Below, piece after piece: positions 18,022 through 27,167 of a stretch of 64,000 nt of DNA. The stretch is from Bacillus timonensis. GTDB lineage: Bacteria; Bacillota; Bacilli; Bacillales; Bacillaceae_L. The DNA is taken from NCBI GenBank assembly GCA_020171895.1, contig JAIVAN010000005.1, positions 186,001 to 250,000 on the forward strand, read 5' to 3'. The notes under the pieces are model-generated. The model did no database searches, had not been told where the DNA came from, and worked only from the letters and a program-made list of their open reading frames with translations. A program made the position numbers and the translations under genes. Numbering within the stretch: the first letter of the stretch is position 1; each line of letters begins with the position of its first letter.

Positions 18022-18732
18022 ATGTCCACCCATTGCTTACTATGTGACAACCAACTAGAACTAGTGATGACATGGAGAAGGTTATTTGGGATAGAAAAAT
18101 CGAAGGACATTTGTTTCAAATGCGAAAGTCAGTTAACTAAAATAACCGGTGAAATTTGTACGATTTGTGGACGACCCCTTCATCTCTTAGCAGAGGATTT
18201 CCGAAGTGAAGATATATGCCTCGACTGCTATCGTTGGGAAAGTGACGAGAGATGGCAAGGTGTTTTGAAAATGAATCGGTCGGTGTATACCTATTCAGCC
18301 TTCATGAAAGAAGTAATCAGTCGATTTAAATTCCGTGGTGACGTCAAGCTTGCAGAGGCGTTTAAAATGGATTTAATTCAAAGCTTTTTCTCCTATTATG
18401 ACTCCAGCTATCATATCGTACCTATTCCTCTTAGTTCAGAACGTCTATATGAACGAGGCTTCAATCAGTCTCTTGTGTTGGCAGAATTTTTACCAATTCC
18501 GATCACGCCAGCGCTTTCGAGAATTCATCTTGAGAAACAATCAAAAAAAACACGCACAGAAAGACTCCACTCCGAAAATATCTTTTCATTAATCCCTTCA
18601 ACCAATCTTCAAGGGGAAAACATCCTCATCATTGATGACATCTACACAACAGGCACCACCTTAAGGCATGCAGCAGAGGTTTTAAAGCAAGCAAACGTAC
18701 AATCCGTTTCCTCCCTTACATTAGTTCGATAA
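18022..18732 (+). CDS. comFC: ComF family competence protein ComFC
   Basis: Phosphoribosyltransferase-fold protein of 236 aa needed for DNA uptake, thought to work with ComFA. N-terminal zinc ribbon cysteines: CLLCDNQ, CFKCE, CTICGR and CLDCYRW. The PRPP-binding loop near the C-terminus is IDDIYTTGTT, preceded by RGFNQS and the basic stretch KKTRTERLHSENIF. ATG 18022 follows GGGAGGA and lies 15 bp after comFB. The gene is followed directly by the sigma-D promoter of the flagellar block. Confidence 0.94.
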   Translation: MSTHCLLCDNQLELVMTWRRLFGIEKSKDICFKCESQLTKITGEICTICGRPLHLLAEDFRSEDICLDCYRWESDERWQGVLKMNRSVYTYSAFMKEVISRFKFRGDVKLAEAFKMDLIQSFFSYYDSSYHIVPIPLSSERLYERGFNQSLVLAEFLPIPITPALSRIHLEKQSKKTRTERLHSENIFSLIPSTNLQGENILIIDDIYTTGTTLRHAAEVLKQANVQSVSSLTLVR

Positions 18733-18738
18733 AAAAAC

Positions 18739-18765
18739 TAAAAATCTAATAAAAAAAGCCGATAT
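18739..18765 (+). promoter_or_regulatory. Sigma-D promoter of the yvyF-flgM operon
   Basis: TAAA (18739-18742), exactly 15 bp, then GCCGATAT (18758-18765): a perfect match to the sigma-D flagellar promoter consensus. It starts seven bases after the comFC stop. Confidence 0.92.
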
Positions 18766-18798
18766 AAAACATATAACGAAAGCTTCGAGGTGTTTAAC

Positions 18799-19215
18799 AT
18801 GGGAGAATTAATGAATTGTCCAAAATGCAATGCGCTATTTGTAAAAACAAATCTTCGCGATGTGTGTGACAAATGCTATAAAGAAGAAGAAAAGGCATAT
18901 GAAACGGTGTATAGCTTTATTCGTAAACGTGAAAATCGAAAAGCAACACTTGTAGAAGTAGTTGAAGGAACGGGAATTTCCCAAGATTTAATCATAAAGT
19001 TTATTCGTACTGGACGTTTACAATTAGCGCAATTTCCAAACTTAGGATATCCATGTCAAAAATGCGGAAACCTAATTCGTGAAGGCAAATTATGTAACGA
19101 TTGCACTAGTGACATACACAATCAGCTTGCCAATGTTCAAAAGGAACAAGAGCGCGAGCGCGAAATAAAGGAACGAATGAAAGGTACGTATTTAGCAGAC
19201 AAAAAAAATCGATAA
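18799..19215 (+). CDS. yvyF: Flagellar operon protein YvyF (TIGR03826)
   Basis: Small zinc-ribbon protein of 138 aa found in Bacillaceae flagellar operons. N-terminal cysteines MNCPKCN and VCDKCYKEEEKAYE; a middle MerR/helix-turn-helix-like region (VVEGTGISQDLIIKFIRTGRLQL); then a second ribbon CQKCGN and LCNDCT; and a charged C-terminus. DNA binding and regulation of flgM have been proposed for the family. The start ATG 18799 was chosen because CGAGG lies eight bases upstream. First gene of the sigma-D transcript. Confidence 0.88.
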   Translation: MGELMNCPKCNALFVKTNLRDVCDKCYKEEEKAYETVYSFIRKRENRKATLVEVVEGTGISQDLIIKFIRTGRLQLAQFPNLGYPCQKCGNLIREGKLCNDCTSDIHNQLANVQKEQEREREIKERMKGTYLADKKNR

Positions 19216-19230
19216 ACAACGTATCATCTA

Positions 19231-19257
19231 TAAACAATTGTTGAAAAAAGCCGATAT
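19231..19257 (+). promoter_or_regulatory. Sigma-D promoter of flgM
   Basis: TAAA (19231-19234), 15 bp, GCCGATAT (19250-19257): a second perfect sigma-D promoter, placed between yvyF and flgM. It gives negative feedback, since FlgM inhibits sigma-D. Confidence 0.92.
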
Positions 19258-19301
19258 AAAGAATAGTGACTTGAAACGGATTGGAAAGTGAGGGACGTAA
19301 C

Positions 19302-19562
19302 GTGAAAATAAATAATTTAGGCCCAACAGGGATGAACCCTTATCGAAAGCAAATGAACAAGGTTGCTTCACTAGGTGCAACAACGTCAAAGACAGATAAA
19401 GTCGAAATTTCATCTGCTGCAAAACAACTACAAGAAACGTCACCAGTGACAGTTGCGCGTCAGGAAAAAATTCAGGCATTAAAGCAACAAGTCCAAAGTG
19501 GAACGTACGAAATTGACGCAAAAGCAATTGCGGGTAGTGTAGTGGACTTTTATCGCAACTAA
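19302..19562 (+). CDS. flgM: Anti-sigma-D factor FlgM
   Basis: Small, mostly unfolded protein of 86 aa that binds sigma-D and blocks late flagellar genes until the hook-basal body is complete. The N-terminus is KINNLGPTGMNPYRKQ, as in B. subtilis; the C-terminal sigma-binding region has the pattern KTDKVEISSAAKQLQE, then RQEKIQALKQQVQSGTYEID. The start is GTG 19302, seven bases after GTGAGGGA. Followed after 37 bp by flgN. Confidence 0.95.
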   Translation: MKINNLGPTGMNPYRKQMNKVASLGATTSKTDKVEISSAAKQLQETSPVTVARQEKIQALKQQVQSGTYEIDAKAIAGSVVDFYRN

Positions 19563-19599
19563 TTCTTCATTGTAGAGTAAAGGGAGGTATAGAATCGTC

Positions 19600-20088
19600 A
19601 TGACTGTCAATCAACTCACTGCTGTGTTAGAAAAAATAATTAAGCTTCATGATCTGCTTTATCAGCTAGCAGAGAAGAAAACAGATATTATTAAACAAGG
19701 CGATATCGATGCGCTCTCTCAACTCATGAAGGAAGAACAAAAATACATGCTTGCGATTCGTCAGCTTGAAGGCGAGAGAATCAACCTTTCCAAAGAAATT
19801 CTTCGTGGCTACAATCAAGATGAAACATTAGCAGCGGTGATTACGGTTGTAGATGAGCCTTTTAAAACAACATTGACTCATCTTCGAGAACAGTTAATTG
19901 ATGTTGTGGTCAAATTGAAGGATCAAAACGAGTTAAATCAACAATTAACTCAGCAATCGCTTCATTTTGTGAATATGTCACTAGATATGATTCAACCACG
20001 ACCACAAGTCGTTAATTACGAAAATCCAAGCAAATCGAAACAGGAATCGTCAACATCATCTCGTTCGATGTTTGACTCAAAGGCATAG
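19600..20088 (+). CDS. flgN: Flagellar export chaperone FlgN
   Basis: FlgN/YvyG-type all-helical cytoplasmic chaperone of 162 aa that guards the hook-filament junction proteins FlgK and FlgL before export. Its position directly before flgK and its helical, Gln/Leu-rich content support the call. The C-terminus (SKSKQESSTSSRSMFDSKA) is disordered. The ribosome binding site AGGGAGG lies 12 bp before ATG, slightly far. FlgN proteins are poorly conserved, so the call rests partly on context. Confidence 0.88.
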   Translation: MTVNQLTAVLEKIIKLHDLLYQLAEKKTDIIKQGDIDALSQLMKEEQKYMLAIRQLEGERINLSKEILRGYNQDETLAAVITVVDEPFKTTLTHLREQLIDVVVKLKDQNELNQQLTQQSLHFVNMSLDMIQPRPQVVNYENPSKSKQESSTSSRSMFDSKA

Positions 20089-20109
20089 TGGGGAAATGGA
20101 GGAAGAAAC

Positions 20110-21945
20110 ATGCGATCAACTTTTCATGGATTAGAAACAGCGCGTCGTGGTATGTTCACGCAGCAAAGTGCATTACACACGACTGGACATAATATCGCAA
20201 ATGCGAATACGCCTGGCTACTCACGTCAGCGTGTTAATTTTTCACAAACCAATCCATACCCTGCAGTAGGGCGCACGATGCCTAACATGCCAGGTCAAAT
20301 GGGAACAGGTGTTGAAGCAGGTACGATTCAGCGTGTACGTGAAAATTTCCTAGATGTACAATATCGCTCGGAAAATAACAAGCTAGGATACTGGGAATCT
20401 CGTGCAGATGCGATTGAAAAAATGGAACAAATCATGAATGAGCCATCAGAAGAGGGATTATCGATTACAATGGACCGCTTCTGGCAGTCTCTTCAAGACT
20501 TAGCAGTTAACCCTTCAAATTCAGGTGCGCGTTCGGTTGTTCGTCAGCGTGGTATTGCAGTAGCAGAAACGTTCAATTATCTATCAAATTCTTTAAATGG
20601 AATCCAACAGGATTTAAAAAATGAGTTGAATCTAAATGTAAAAGAATTAAATTCATTAGTAACTCAATTAAACGGGTTAAATAAGCAGATTGCTGAAATA
20701 GAACCACATGGTTACTTGCCGAATGATTTATATGATGAGCGTACCCGACTTTTAGATAGTTTATCAAAACTAGCCAATATTAAAGTGACACCTGTTAAAT
20801 CAGGCGGAAATTCACTTGCTGTCGCTGAAGGTAGATTTACAGTAGAAATGGTTGATGCGAACGGAAACTCTATTGGAAAGCTACTAGATGGTAAAACACT
20901 ACAAACAAGCGAGCTTTCATTAACGTATGATCCGAATAATGGTCTTGTAAAAGGGTTTAAAGTGGGAAGCGATCCAGTAACGGATATTTATAAGTTTAAT
21001 ACATCTGGAAAATTACGCAGTTTAGTAGATTCATATGGCTATAATGACATTGTTGGAACTAAGGGCTTATATCCGGATATGATTCGTGACTTAGATGAAA
21101 TGGCGTTTGAATTCGCACAAGAATTTAACCGTGTGCATCGTACTGGCTGGAGCATTAGCAATATGAAAGCAGCCGAAAATGGACAACCTTTCGTTGAGTA
21201 CAATTTCTTTGATTTTGACTCATCTGTTGCTTCGCCAATTAGCTCAAATAAAAGCGGTGCCGCGTCAGCATTAAAAATCGACGATATCATCATGAATTCT
21301 TTAGATCATATCGCGGCGTCAGGTAGTAATAACGGTCTTGTAACAACGGGGAATTTCTCTGGCTACAATAACGGAACAACGAATTATACAAACATTAAAG
21401 TAGAAGTAAAGTATGATGGTTCTACTTATAATTATGAGATTTTTGATAATAATACATCACCTGCAACTAGCTTGAAAACTGGTAATCTAGCAACTGATCT
21501 TTCGACAGATTTAAATGGTATTAATATTGATGTTACAAATCTAAGAAATGTGAAAGCAGGTAGCTCTTGGACAATCGAACTACCAAAAACAGGACCAGTC
21601 AAAGCATTACTTGGTGATGGAAGCAATGCGAGTGCTTTAGCAGAAGTAAGACATAGTACGCTAACACTTAATCAAAACTCAACGGATTTGAAAAACTATT
21701 ACGAAGGTGTAATCGGTGAAATGGCGGTTCGTGCTCAAGAAGCAATGCGCCTTTCAAGTAACAGTGAAATTCTTCGAAACTCAGTAGAAACAAATCGCCA
21801 ATCCGTAAGCGGTGTTTCATTAGATGAAGAAATGACCAATATGATCAAATTCCAGCATGCATACAATGCATCAGCTCGAACAATTACAATGGTAGACGAA
21901 ATGCTAGACCGTATTATTAATGGTCTTGGCGTAGGTGGAAGGTAG
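20110..21945 (+). CDS. flgK: Flagellar hook-associated protein 1 FlgK
   Basis: Secreted junction protein linking hook and filament. The N-terminal rod/hook motif is LETARRGMFTQQSALHTTGH with NIANANTPGYSRQRV; the C-terminal helix has LDEEMTNMIKFQHAYNASAR and a typical ending DEMLDRIINGLG. 611 aa, about 100 longer than B. subtilis FlgK; the extra length lies in the middle, surface-exposed part. RBS GGAGGAAG. First of the flgK-flgL pair. Confidence 0.96.
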   Translation: MRSTFHGLETARRGMFTQQSALHTTGHNIANANTPGYSRQRVNFSQTNPYPAVGRTMPNMPGQMGTGVEAGTIQRVRENFLDVQYRSENNKLGYWESRADAIEKMEQIMNEPSEEGLSITMDRFWQSLQDLAVNPSNSGARSVVRQRGIAVAETFNYLSNSLNGIQQDLKNELNLNVKELNSLVTQLNGLNKQIAEIEPHGYLPNDLYDERTRLLDSLSKLANIKVTPVKSGGNSLAVAEGRFTVEMVDANGNSIGKLLDGKTLQTSELSLTYDPNNGLVKGFKVGSDPVTDIYKFNTSGKLRSLVDSYGYNDIVGTKGLYPDMIRDLDEMAFEFAQEFNRVHRTGWSISNMKAAENGQPFVEYNFFDFDSSVASPISSNKSGAASALKIDDIIMNSLDHIAASGSNNGLVTTGNFSGYNNGTTNYTNIKVEVKYDGSTYNYEIFDNNTSPATSLKTGNLATDLSTDLNGINIDVTNLRNVKAGSSWTIELPKTGPVKALLGDGSNASALAEVRHSTLTLNQNSTDLKNYYEGVIGEMAVRAQEAMRLSSNSEILRNSVETNRQSVSGVSLDEEMTNMIKFQHAYNASARTITMVDEMLDRIINGLGVGGR

Positions 21946-21955
21946 GTGAACGATT

Positions 21956-22831
21956 ATGCGTGTCACACAAGGAATGCTAGCCAATAACTCATTACGACAT
22001 TTAAGCAAAAGCTATCAAAAAATGGGCGACTATCAAGACCAGCTAGCTACTGGTAAAAAAATTAATCGTCCATCTGACGACCCCGTTGTTGCAATGAAAG
22101 GAATGTATTACCGTACAAACCTGACAGAAGTTGAGCAGTATAAACGTAATCTATCTGAGGTGTATGCGTGGATTGAGAACTCTGATGCGGCGCTGGATCA
22201 TGCGAGTTCAATTTTTCAGAGGGTGAATGAACTAGGGTTACAGGGACAGAACGGTACCCTTTCTAAATCAGACCAAGAAGCAATCGCACAAGAAATTGAA
22301 CAGCTGAAATTAGATATGAAAACAGTAGCCAATTCACAAATTGCCGGAAAATACATTTTTAATGGTGTCAATATTTCAGAACCACCTGTGACTGGGGATA
22401 CAACGTTAACCACTTCAATTAATACAAATCCTTTTAATGTAGAAGTTTCAAAGGGTGTTTACTTAAAAGCGAATATTAACGCAAGTAATGTATTCTCGCA
22501 AAAGCTATTTGACTCCATGCAAGGAATTCAAGATAGTCTGGCTAGTGGCGATACTTCGAAGCTACAAGGATTTATGAAAGATTTCAATGACATGCATGAT
22601 TCCATGCTTGCTGAACGTTCCGAGCTTGGAGCTCGTTATAATCGTCTAGAGCTTGTTGAATCAAGAATCATGAATCAAGAGGTTGTAGCAACTCGAATTC
22701 TATCTGATAATGAGGATGCAGACATTGAACGTGTAATCACAGATTTAAAAACACAAGAAAGTGTACACCGTGCAGCGTTAGGTGTAGGCGCTAGAATTAT
22801 ACAACCGTCACTATTAGACTTTTTACGATAA
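21956..22831 (+). CDS. flgL: Flagellar hook-associated protein 3 FlgL
   Basis: Second hook-filament junction protein, 291 aa, flagellin-like fold. The N-terminal helix is MRVTQGMLANNSLRHLSK, then GKKINRPSDDPV; the C-terminus has LGARYNRLE and DADIERVITDLKTQESVHRA. Starts 10 bp after flgK with GTAGGTGA. Followed by a weak hairpin terminator before yviE. Confidence 0.96.
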   Translation: MRVTQGMLANNSLRHLSKSYQKMGDYQDQLATGKKINRPSDDPVVAMKGMYYRTNLTEVEQYKRNLSEVYAWIENSDAALDHASSIFQRVNELGLQGQNGTLSKSDQEAIAQEIEQLKLDMKTVANSQIAGKYIFNGVNISEPPVTGDTTLTTSINTNPFNVEVSKGVYLKANINASNVFSQKLFDSMQGIQDSLASGDTSKLQGFMKDFNDMHDSMLAERSELGARYNRLELVESRIMNQEVVATRILSDNEDADIERVITDLKTQESVHRAALGVGARIIQPSLLDFLR

Positions 22832-22833
22832 GC

Positions 22834-22866
22834 TGGCTATCTTTTAAATAAGATAGCTTTTTTACT
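22834..22866 (+). terminator. Terminator-like hairpin between flgL and yviE
   Basis: GCTATCTT / AAGATAGC followed by six T. The yviE ribosome binding site follows at once, so it probably attenuates rather than stops transcription. Confidence 0.7.
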
Positions 22867-22884
22867 AGGAGGTGAACCCCCATT

Positions 22885-23475
22885 ATGGATATGCCACAAT
22901 TAAGGGTACAATCAACACATGCGCAAATTGAAATAACTCGAACACCTGGTAAACAGGAAATCGAGCAACCAAAGCCGACCGTTTCCATTGAACAGCCTCA
23001 GGCAGATTTAACTATTGAAATCACACCTGCAAAGCTTTCCATTGACCAAACAGAAGCATGGGCGGATATGGATTTAAAGCATGTATCAAGAAGAATAGAG
23101 GAATTTGCGCAAAAGGGCTACGAAGACTGGTTAGCTGGAATTGGACGAATGGCACAAGATGGTGATCAGTTAATGCATATCGAAAATGGGGGAGACCCTA
23201 TGGCGGATCAAGCAAAAGTAAACAGTGAAAATCCAATCTATGAATTTAACGTTGGATGGATACCGTCGGCTAATAGTGTCAAAACTAGCTATGAAAAAGC
23301 AAAGGTTGATATCGATATTAAAGCAAATCTTCCTAAAATAGATATTAAAGCGAACTTGCCGATTATTAACTACACGCCTGGCAATGTAGAAGTAAAGTTG
23401 AAAAATTATCATGACATTAAATTCGATTTTTCAAATTTGAAGCATGTTGGCATTAAGTATGAACAAAACATTTAA
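22885..23475 (+). CDS. yviE: YviE family flagellar-locus protein (DUF6470)
   Basis: A 196-aa protein of unknown function conserved between flgL and fliW in Bacillaceae. It is rich in short beta-type repeats (AQIEITRTPGK, ADLTIEITPAKLSID, VDIDIKANLP, IDIKANLPIINY), with a helical segment LKHVSRRIEEFAQKGYEDW. No signal peptide or membrane segment. RBS AGGAGGTGA. Location suggests a role in flagellar assembly or its control; function unproven. Confidence 0.88.
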   Translation: MDMPQLRVQSTHAQIEITRTPGKQEIEQPKPTVSIEQPQADLTIEITPAKLSIDQTEAWADMDLKHVSRRIEEFAQKGYEDWLAGIGRMAQDGDQLMHIENGGDPMADQAKVNSENPIYEFNVGWIPSANSVKTSYEKAKVDIDIKANLPKIDIKANLPIINYTPGNVEVKLKNYHDIKFDFSNLKHVGIKYEQNI

Positions 23476-23490
23476 TAAGGTTGTGAAGCA

Positions 23491-23943
23491 ATGAAGATAC
23501 AGACGAAATATCATGGAGAAGTTCACGTAGAAGAAAAGGACATTATCACCTTTGAGTATGCCATTCCTGGATTTGGAGAAGAGAAAAGCTTTGCGATTTT
23601 ACCCTTCTCAGATGACTCGATTTTTTCTATTTTACAATCAACAAAATCAGCAGGAGTTGCCTTCGTTCTTGCAGACCCTTTTGTTTTCTTCCAGGACTAT
23701 GACTTTACGTTAGAGGATCAGGTTGTCGAGCAACTAAAGCTAACTTATGAAAAGGATGTAGCTGTTCGGGTTATCCTAACGATTCAAGAGCCATTTGAAA
23801 AAACAACAGCTAATCTCCAAGCACCAGTCGTTATAAACACTGCAAAGCAACTAGGACGTCAAGTTATCCTAACCAATACGAACTACCAAACAAAGCACGG
23901 AATCTTCCAAGGGAAAAAAGAAAAAGTAAAAGAGGAGGTGTAG
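23491..23943 (+). CDS. fliW: Flagellar assembly factor FliW
   Basis: Cytoplasmic 150-aa protein that binds either flagellin or CsrA. When flagellin accumulates, FliW is taken up by it and free CsrA blocks hag translation. Family motifs: FEYAIPGFGEEKSFAILP, ADPFVFFQDY, TLQAPVVINT-like region NLQAPVVINTAKQLGRQVIL. Stop codon sits in the RBS of csrA (3-bp gap), so the two are translated together. Confidence 0.95.
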   Translation: MKIQTKYHGEVHVEEKDIITFEYAIPGFGEEKSFAILPFSDDSIFSILQSTKSAGVAFVLADPFVFFQDYDFTLEDQVVEQLKLTYEKDVAVRVILTIQEPFEKTTANLQAPVVINTAKQLGRQVILTNTNYQTKHGIFQGKKEKVKEEV

Positions 23944-23946
23944 AGC

Positions 23947-24180
23947 ATGCTCGTTCTTTCAAGAAAAACAAACGAATCCATCCAAATTGGAGACAACATC
24001 GAAATTACGATCATCTCGATTAGTGGAGACCAAGTTAAAATTGGCATAAATGCTCCAAAAAATATCGACATCCACCGAAAAGAAATCTACTTATCGATTC
24101 AAAAAGAAAACAACGAAGCAGCTCTATCATCACTAGACCTCCTCAACCAACTGAATAAACAGTTTAAGAACTTACCTTAA
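23947..24180 (+). CDS. csrA: Carbon storage regulator / translational repressor CsrA
   Basis: Small dimeric RNA-binding protein of 77 aa that recognises GGA in hairpin loops and blocks ribosome access on hag mRNA. Typical N-terminus [20 protein letters not shown], then [31 protein letters not shown] lies within the end of fliW. Its likely targets, the two flagellin leaders, lie directly downstream. Confidence 0.97.
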   Translation: MLVLSRKTNESIQIGDNIEITIISISGDQVKIGINAPKNIDIHRKEIYLSIQKENNEAALSSLDLLNQLNKQFKNLP

Positions 24181-24205
24181 GAAATAAAGGTAGGTTTTTT
24201 TATTT
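24169..24205 (+). terminator. Terminator of the flgM-csrA operon
   Basis: AACTTACCTT / AAGGTAGGTT with the csrA stop codon in the stem-loop, followed by seven T. Confidence 0.88.
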
Positions 24206-24242
24206 TTTATCAAAATCTGCAGAAAAAAATCTTATAAACTAT

Positions 24243-24269
24243 TAAACATTAAAAAACACATGTCGATAT
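24243..24269 (+). promoter_or_regulatory. Sigma-D promoter of the first flagellin gene
   Basis: TAAA (24243-24246), 15 bp, GTCGATAT (24262-24269): a near-perfect sigma-D promoter. It leaves a leader of about 100 nt. Confidence 0.92.
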
Positions 24270-24326
24270 ATAAAGTAAGCAAGCAGAAAGTAAGGCGGCC
24301 GACTTACAACCTGTTTGAAATAAAAC

Positions 24327-24346
24327 GTTCCACAAGGATGTGGAAC
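24327..24346 (+). promoter_or_regulatory. CsrA-binding hairpin in the hag leader
   Basis: GTTCCACAAGGATGTGGAAC is a perfect 8-bp stem with the four-base loop AGGA. The ACAAGGATGT inside equals the best-known CsrA recognition sequence. A second GGA lies in the ribosome binding site CAAGGAGGAAA 10-20 bp downstream, matching two-site CsrA repression known for B. subtilis hag. Confidence 0.85.
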
Positions 24347-24373
24347 AAACAACATTCAAGGAGGAAATTTAAA

Positions 24374-25600
24374 ATGAGAATTAATCATAATATTGCGGCA
24401 CTTAATACGTACCGTCAATTAAACAGTGCTTCAACTGGACAAGCTAAATCTATGGAAAAATTATCTTCAGGTCTTCGAATCAACAAAGCTGGAGACGATG
24501 CTGCTGGATTAGCAATCTCTGAAAAAATGCGTGGACAAATCCGTGGATTAGACCAAGCTTCTCGTAACTCTCAAGATGGTATTTCTTTAATTCAAACTGC
24601 TGAGGGTGCATTAAACGAAACTCATGACATTCTACAACGTATGCGTGAACTAGCTGTTCAAGCATCAAACGATACAAACACGTCTACTGATCGTGGGGAA
24701 ATTCAAAAAGAAATCAACTCTTTAACTTCTGAAATTAACCGTATTGGTAACACTACTGAGTTTAATACACAGAAGTTATTGAATGGTGAAAAAACAACAA
24801 ATACAGTATCTGCTAAATCAAGTTTAGTTATTGGTGATTTAACTTTCAATGCAGATACTGCTGGTTCAGCTGGAAATGATTTATCAATTGAATTCGTAGC
24901 CGCTTCAGGTGCTTCAGCTTCAACTTCAGTTGCATTATCTGGTAATAAAATTACGGTAACTCTTGGAACTGATGGTTCAAGTGTTGTAAATGCAACTGCT
25001 GCAAATGTAAAATCTGCATTAGACGGTGATGCAGGTATTGCTGCACTAATTGATACAACAATTTCTGGTACTGGGGCGAATGTTCAAGCAGCTACAGCTG
25101 AAGCAAATCTAACTGGTGGAGCAGATGCTGGTGCTGCCCTTCAATTCCAAATTGGTGCTAACGAAAACCAAAGCATGTCATTAGAGATTGAAGATATGCG
25201 TTCAGTTGCACTTGGAATTTCTGCAACTTCTGCTGGGTCAGGATTCACAACATCTCAAGATGTTACAAATGGTACAGATAGTTCACCAGCTGAATATGGA
25301 TTAGATGTTTCTTCTGCAACTAATGCAGCTGCAGCAATTACAAAGATTCAATCAGCTATTGAAAAAGTATCAGCTGAGCGTTCTAAACTTGGTGCAAACC
25401 AAAATCGCTTAGAGCACACAATCAACAACTTAGGTACTTCTTCTGAAAACCTAACAGCTGCTGAGTCTCGTATCCGTGACGTAGACATGGCGAAAGAAAT
25501 GATGAACCAAACGAAGAACTCAATTCTTTCTCAAGCTGCTCAAGCAATGCTTGCTCAAGCTAACCAACAGCCACAAGGTGTACTACAATTACTTCGTTAA
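24374..25600 (+). CDS. hag: Flagellin (first copy)
   Basis: Filament subunit exported through the flagellum. D0/D1 N-terminus [37 protein letters not shown] and [21 protein letters not shown]-terminus [20 protein letters not shown] ending GVLQLLR. 408 aa, about 100 longer than B. subtilis Hag, with a Thr/Ser/Ala-rich surface insert (about residues 150-310). Start ATG 24374 after CAAGGAGGAAA; the longer frame from 24260 would cover the promoter. Regulated by sigma-D and probably by CsrA-FliW. Confidence 0.97.
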   Translation: MRINHNIAALNTYRQLNSASTGQAKSMEKLSSGLRINKAGDDAAGLAISEKMRGQIRGLDQASRNSQDGISLIQTAEGALNETHDILQRMRELAVQASNDTNTSTDRGEIQKEINSLTSEINRIGNTTEFNTQKLLNGEKTTNTVSAKSSLVIGDLTFNADTAGSAGNDLSIEFVAASGASASTSVALSGNKITVTLGTDGSSVVNATAANVKSALDGDAGIAALIDTTISGTGANVQAATAEANLTGGADAGAALQFQIGANENQSMSLEIEDMRSVALGISATSAGSGFTTSQDVTNGTDSSPAEYGLDVSSATNAAAAITKIQSAIEKVSAERSKLGANQNRLEHTINNLGTSSENLTAAESRIRDVDMAKEMMNQTKNSILSQAAQAMLAQANQQPQGVLQLLR

Positions 25601-25608
25601 TTTTCTTA

Positions 25609-25637
25609 AAAACCTTCTCCTTTTTGGAGAAGGTTTT
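25609..25637 (+). terminator. Terminator of the first flagellin gene
   Basis: AAAACCTTCTCC / GGAGAAGGTTTT stem with a T loop and a T run. Confidence 0.92.
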
Positions 25638-25696
25638 TTAAAAGAATAATTGTTTACTTTCTTTCTTTTATTAATGAGAACAAATTTTGAATAAGT

Positions 25697-25716
25697 GGTG
25701 AAAACGGACGTTCACC
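25697..25716 (+). promoter_or_regulatory. Possible CsrA hairpin in the second flagellin leader
   Basis: GGTGAA / TTCACC stem with the loop AACGGACG places GGA in a loop 28 bp before the start codon, and the RBS AAGGTGGGAA follows. Same layout as the first flagellin leader but a weaker match to the CsrA consensus. Confidence 0.55.
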
Positions 25717-25743
25717 ATATATACATTCCAAGGTGGGAAAAAT

Positions 25744-27072
25744 GTGAGAATTAATCACAATATCGCGGCACTAAATACGTATCGCCAATTAACTAGTGCT
25801 TCAACTGGTCAAGCAAAATCAATGGAGAAATTATCTTCCGGTCAACGAATTAACAAAGCAGGAGACGATGCAGCGGGTTTAGCGATCTCTGAAAAAATGC
25901 GTGGTCAAATTCGAGGATTAGATCAAGCGTCTCGGAACGCTCAAGATGGTATATCTTTAATTCAAACTGCCGAAGGTGCTCTTAATGAAACCCATAGCAT
26001 TCTTCAACGTATGCGGGAGTTAGCAACACAATCTGCAAATGACACAAATACTTCACAGGATCGAAAAGAAATTCAAAAAGAAATGAACCAATTAACATCT
26101 GAAATTAACCGAATTGGTAATACAACTGAATTTAATAGCCAAAAGTTATTAGATGGGACAAAAATTGGTGGTAGTGCAAAAATTACTGGTAGTGCCAATG
26201 TCGCAGCGACGACTGATCTATCTTCTATACCCTTAGGTGTGTTTGTTGATTTTCACGTAGATGGCCAACTTTATGAAATTGATGAAACTGCTTTGAAGGC
26301 TAATTTTGGAACTGGAAAAACAAATAGTGATGTTATTTCTGCAGTTGAAAATGCTGAACTTATCACTAATAATTCTATTTTACTATCAACAGTTGCAGAC
26401 GTATCTATAGATGGTGGCAAGTTAGTGGTTACATCTAAATCAACTGGGACTTCTTCAAATGTTACTTTGGATTATTGGGGTGCGAATGTTGCCCAAGCAG
26501 CATTGTTGCAAACAGCATTTGGTATGACGGATGGTTTATCAAATAATGGGGATGACGGTATTACCTTGCAAATTGGAGCAAATCAATCACAACAATTCTC
26601 TGTGCAGATTAATAATATGCGCTCTGTTGCATTAGGTGTATCAGGTACTACTGGTGGAAGTTCAGCCATTGGGGTTGGTACAACAGCAGGAGACGATGTA
26701 GTAGGTGCCACTTTCACTTTAGCTTCAGCTGAAAATGAGCTTACTGAAAATGCAGGTGCAACAGAGTATGCTTTAGATATTTCAACTTCATCTAAAGCAA
26801 CTGCAGCAATCGAAGTTATAAATCAAGCGATTGAATCGGTTTCTTCAGAACGCTCTCGTTTAGGTGCTAACCAAAATCGTCTTGAACACACTATAAATAA
26901 CTTAAATACTTCTTCTGAAAATCTAACAGCTGCTGAGTCTCGTATCCGTGACGTAGACATGGCGAAAGAAATGATGACTCAAACAAAGAATTCAATTCTT
27001 TCTCAGGCTGCTCAAGCAATGCTTGCTCAAGCGAACCAACAACCACAAGGTGTTCTTCAGTTATTACGTTAA
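25744..27072 (+). CDS. Flagellin (second copy)
   Basis: A 442-aa paralogue of the upstream flagellin. D0/D1 regions are nearly identical at both ends ([54 protein letters not shown]), while the central surface domain (about residues 145-350) is unrelated in sequence and 34 residues longer overall. The start is GTG 25744 after AAGGTGGGAA. No clear sigma-D promoter lies between it and the preceding terminator, so expression may be lower or depend on read-through. Confidence 0.95.
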   Translation: MRINHNIAALNTYRQLTSASTGQAKSMEKLSSGQRINKAGDDAAGLAISEKMRGQIRGLDQASRNAQDGISLIQTAEGALNETHSILQRMRELATQSANDTNTSQDRKEIQKEMNQLTSEINRIGNTTEFNSQKLLDGTKIGGSAKITGSANVAATTDLSSIPLGVFVDFHVDGQLYEIDETALKANFGTGKTNSDVISAVENAELITNNSILLSTVADVSIDGGKLVVTSKSTGTSSNVTLDYWGANVAQAALLQTAFGMTDGLSNNGDDGITLQIGANQSQQFSVQINNMRSVALGVSGTTGGSSAIGVGTTAGDDVVGATFTLASAENELTENAGATEYALDISTSSKATAAIEVINQAIESVSSERSRLGANQNRLEHTINNLNTSSENLTAAESRIRDVDMAKEMMTQTKNSILSQAAQAMLAQANQQPQGVLQLLR

Positions 27073-27080
27073 TTTTACGA

Positions 27081-27113
27081 AAGGAAGGTCGGGTAACCGT
27101 CCTTCTTTTTTTA
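27081..27113 (+). terminator. Terminator of the second flagellin gene
   Basis: AAGGAAGG...CCTTCTT stem with an inner GGT/ACC pairing and seven T. Confidence 0.85.
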
Positions 27114-27125
27114 CTTTTTTGTCAT

Positions 27126-27153
27126 AAAAAAATCGTCACCCTAATGGATGACG
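27126..27153 (-). terminator. Terminator of the antisense 61-aa gene
   Basis: On the minus strand CGTCATCC / GGGTGACG forms a stem followed by ATTTTTTT, 15 bp past the stop codon of the gene at 27168-27353. Confidence 0.75.
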
Positions 27154-27167
27154 TTATCTAAAATGGA

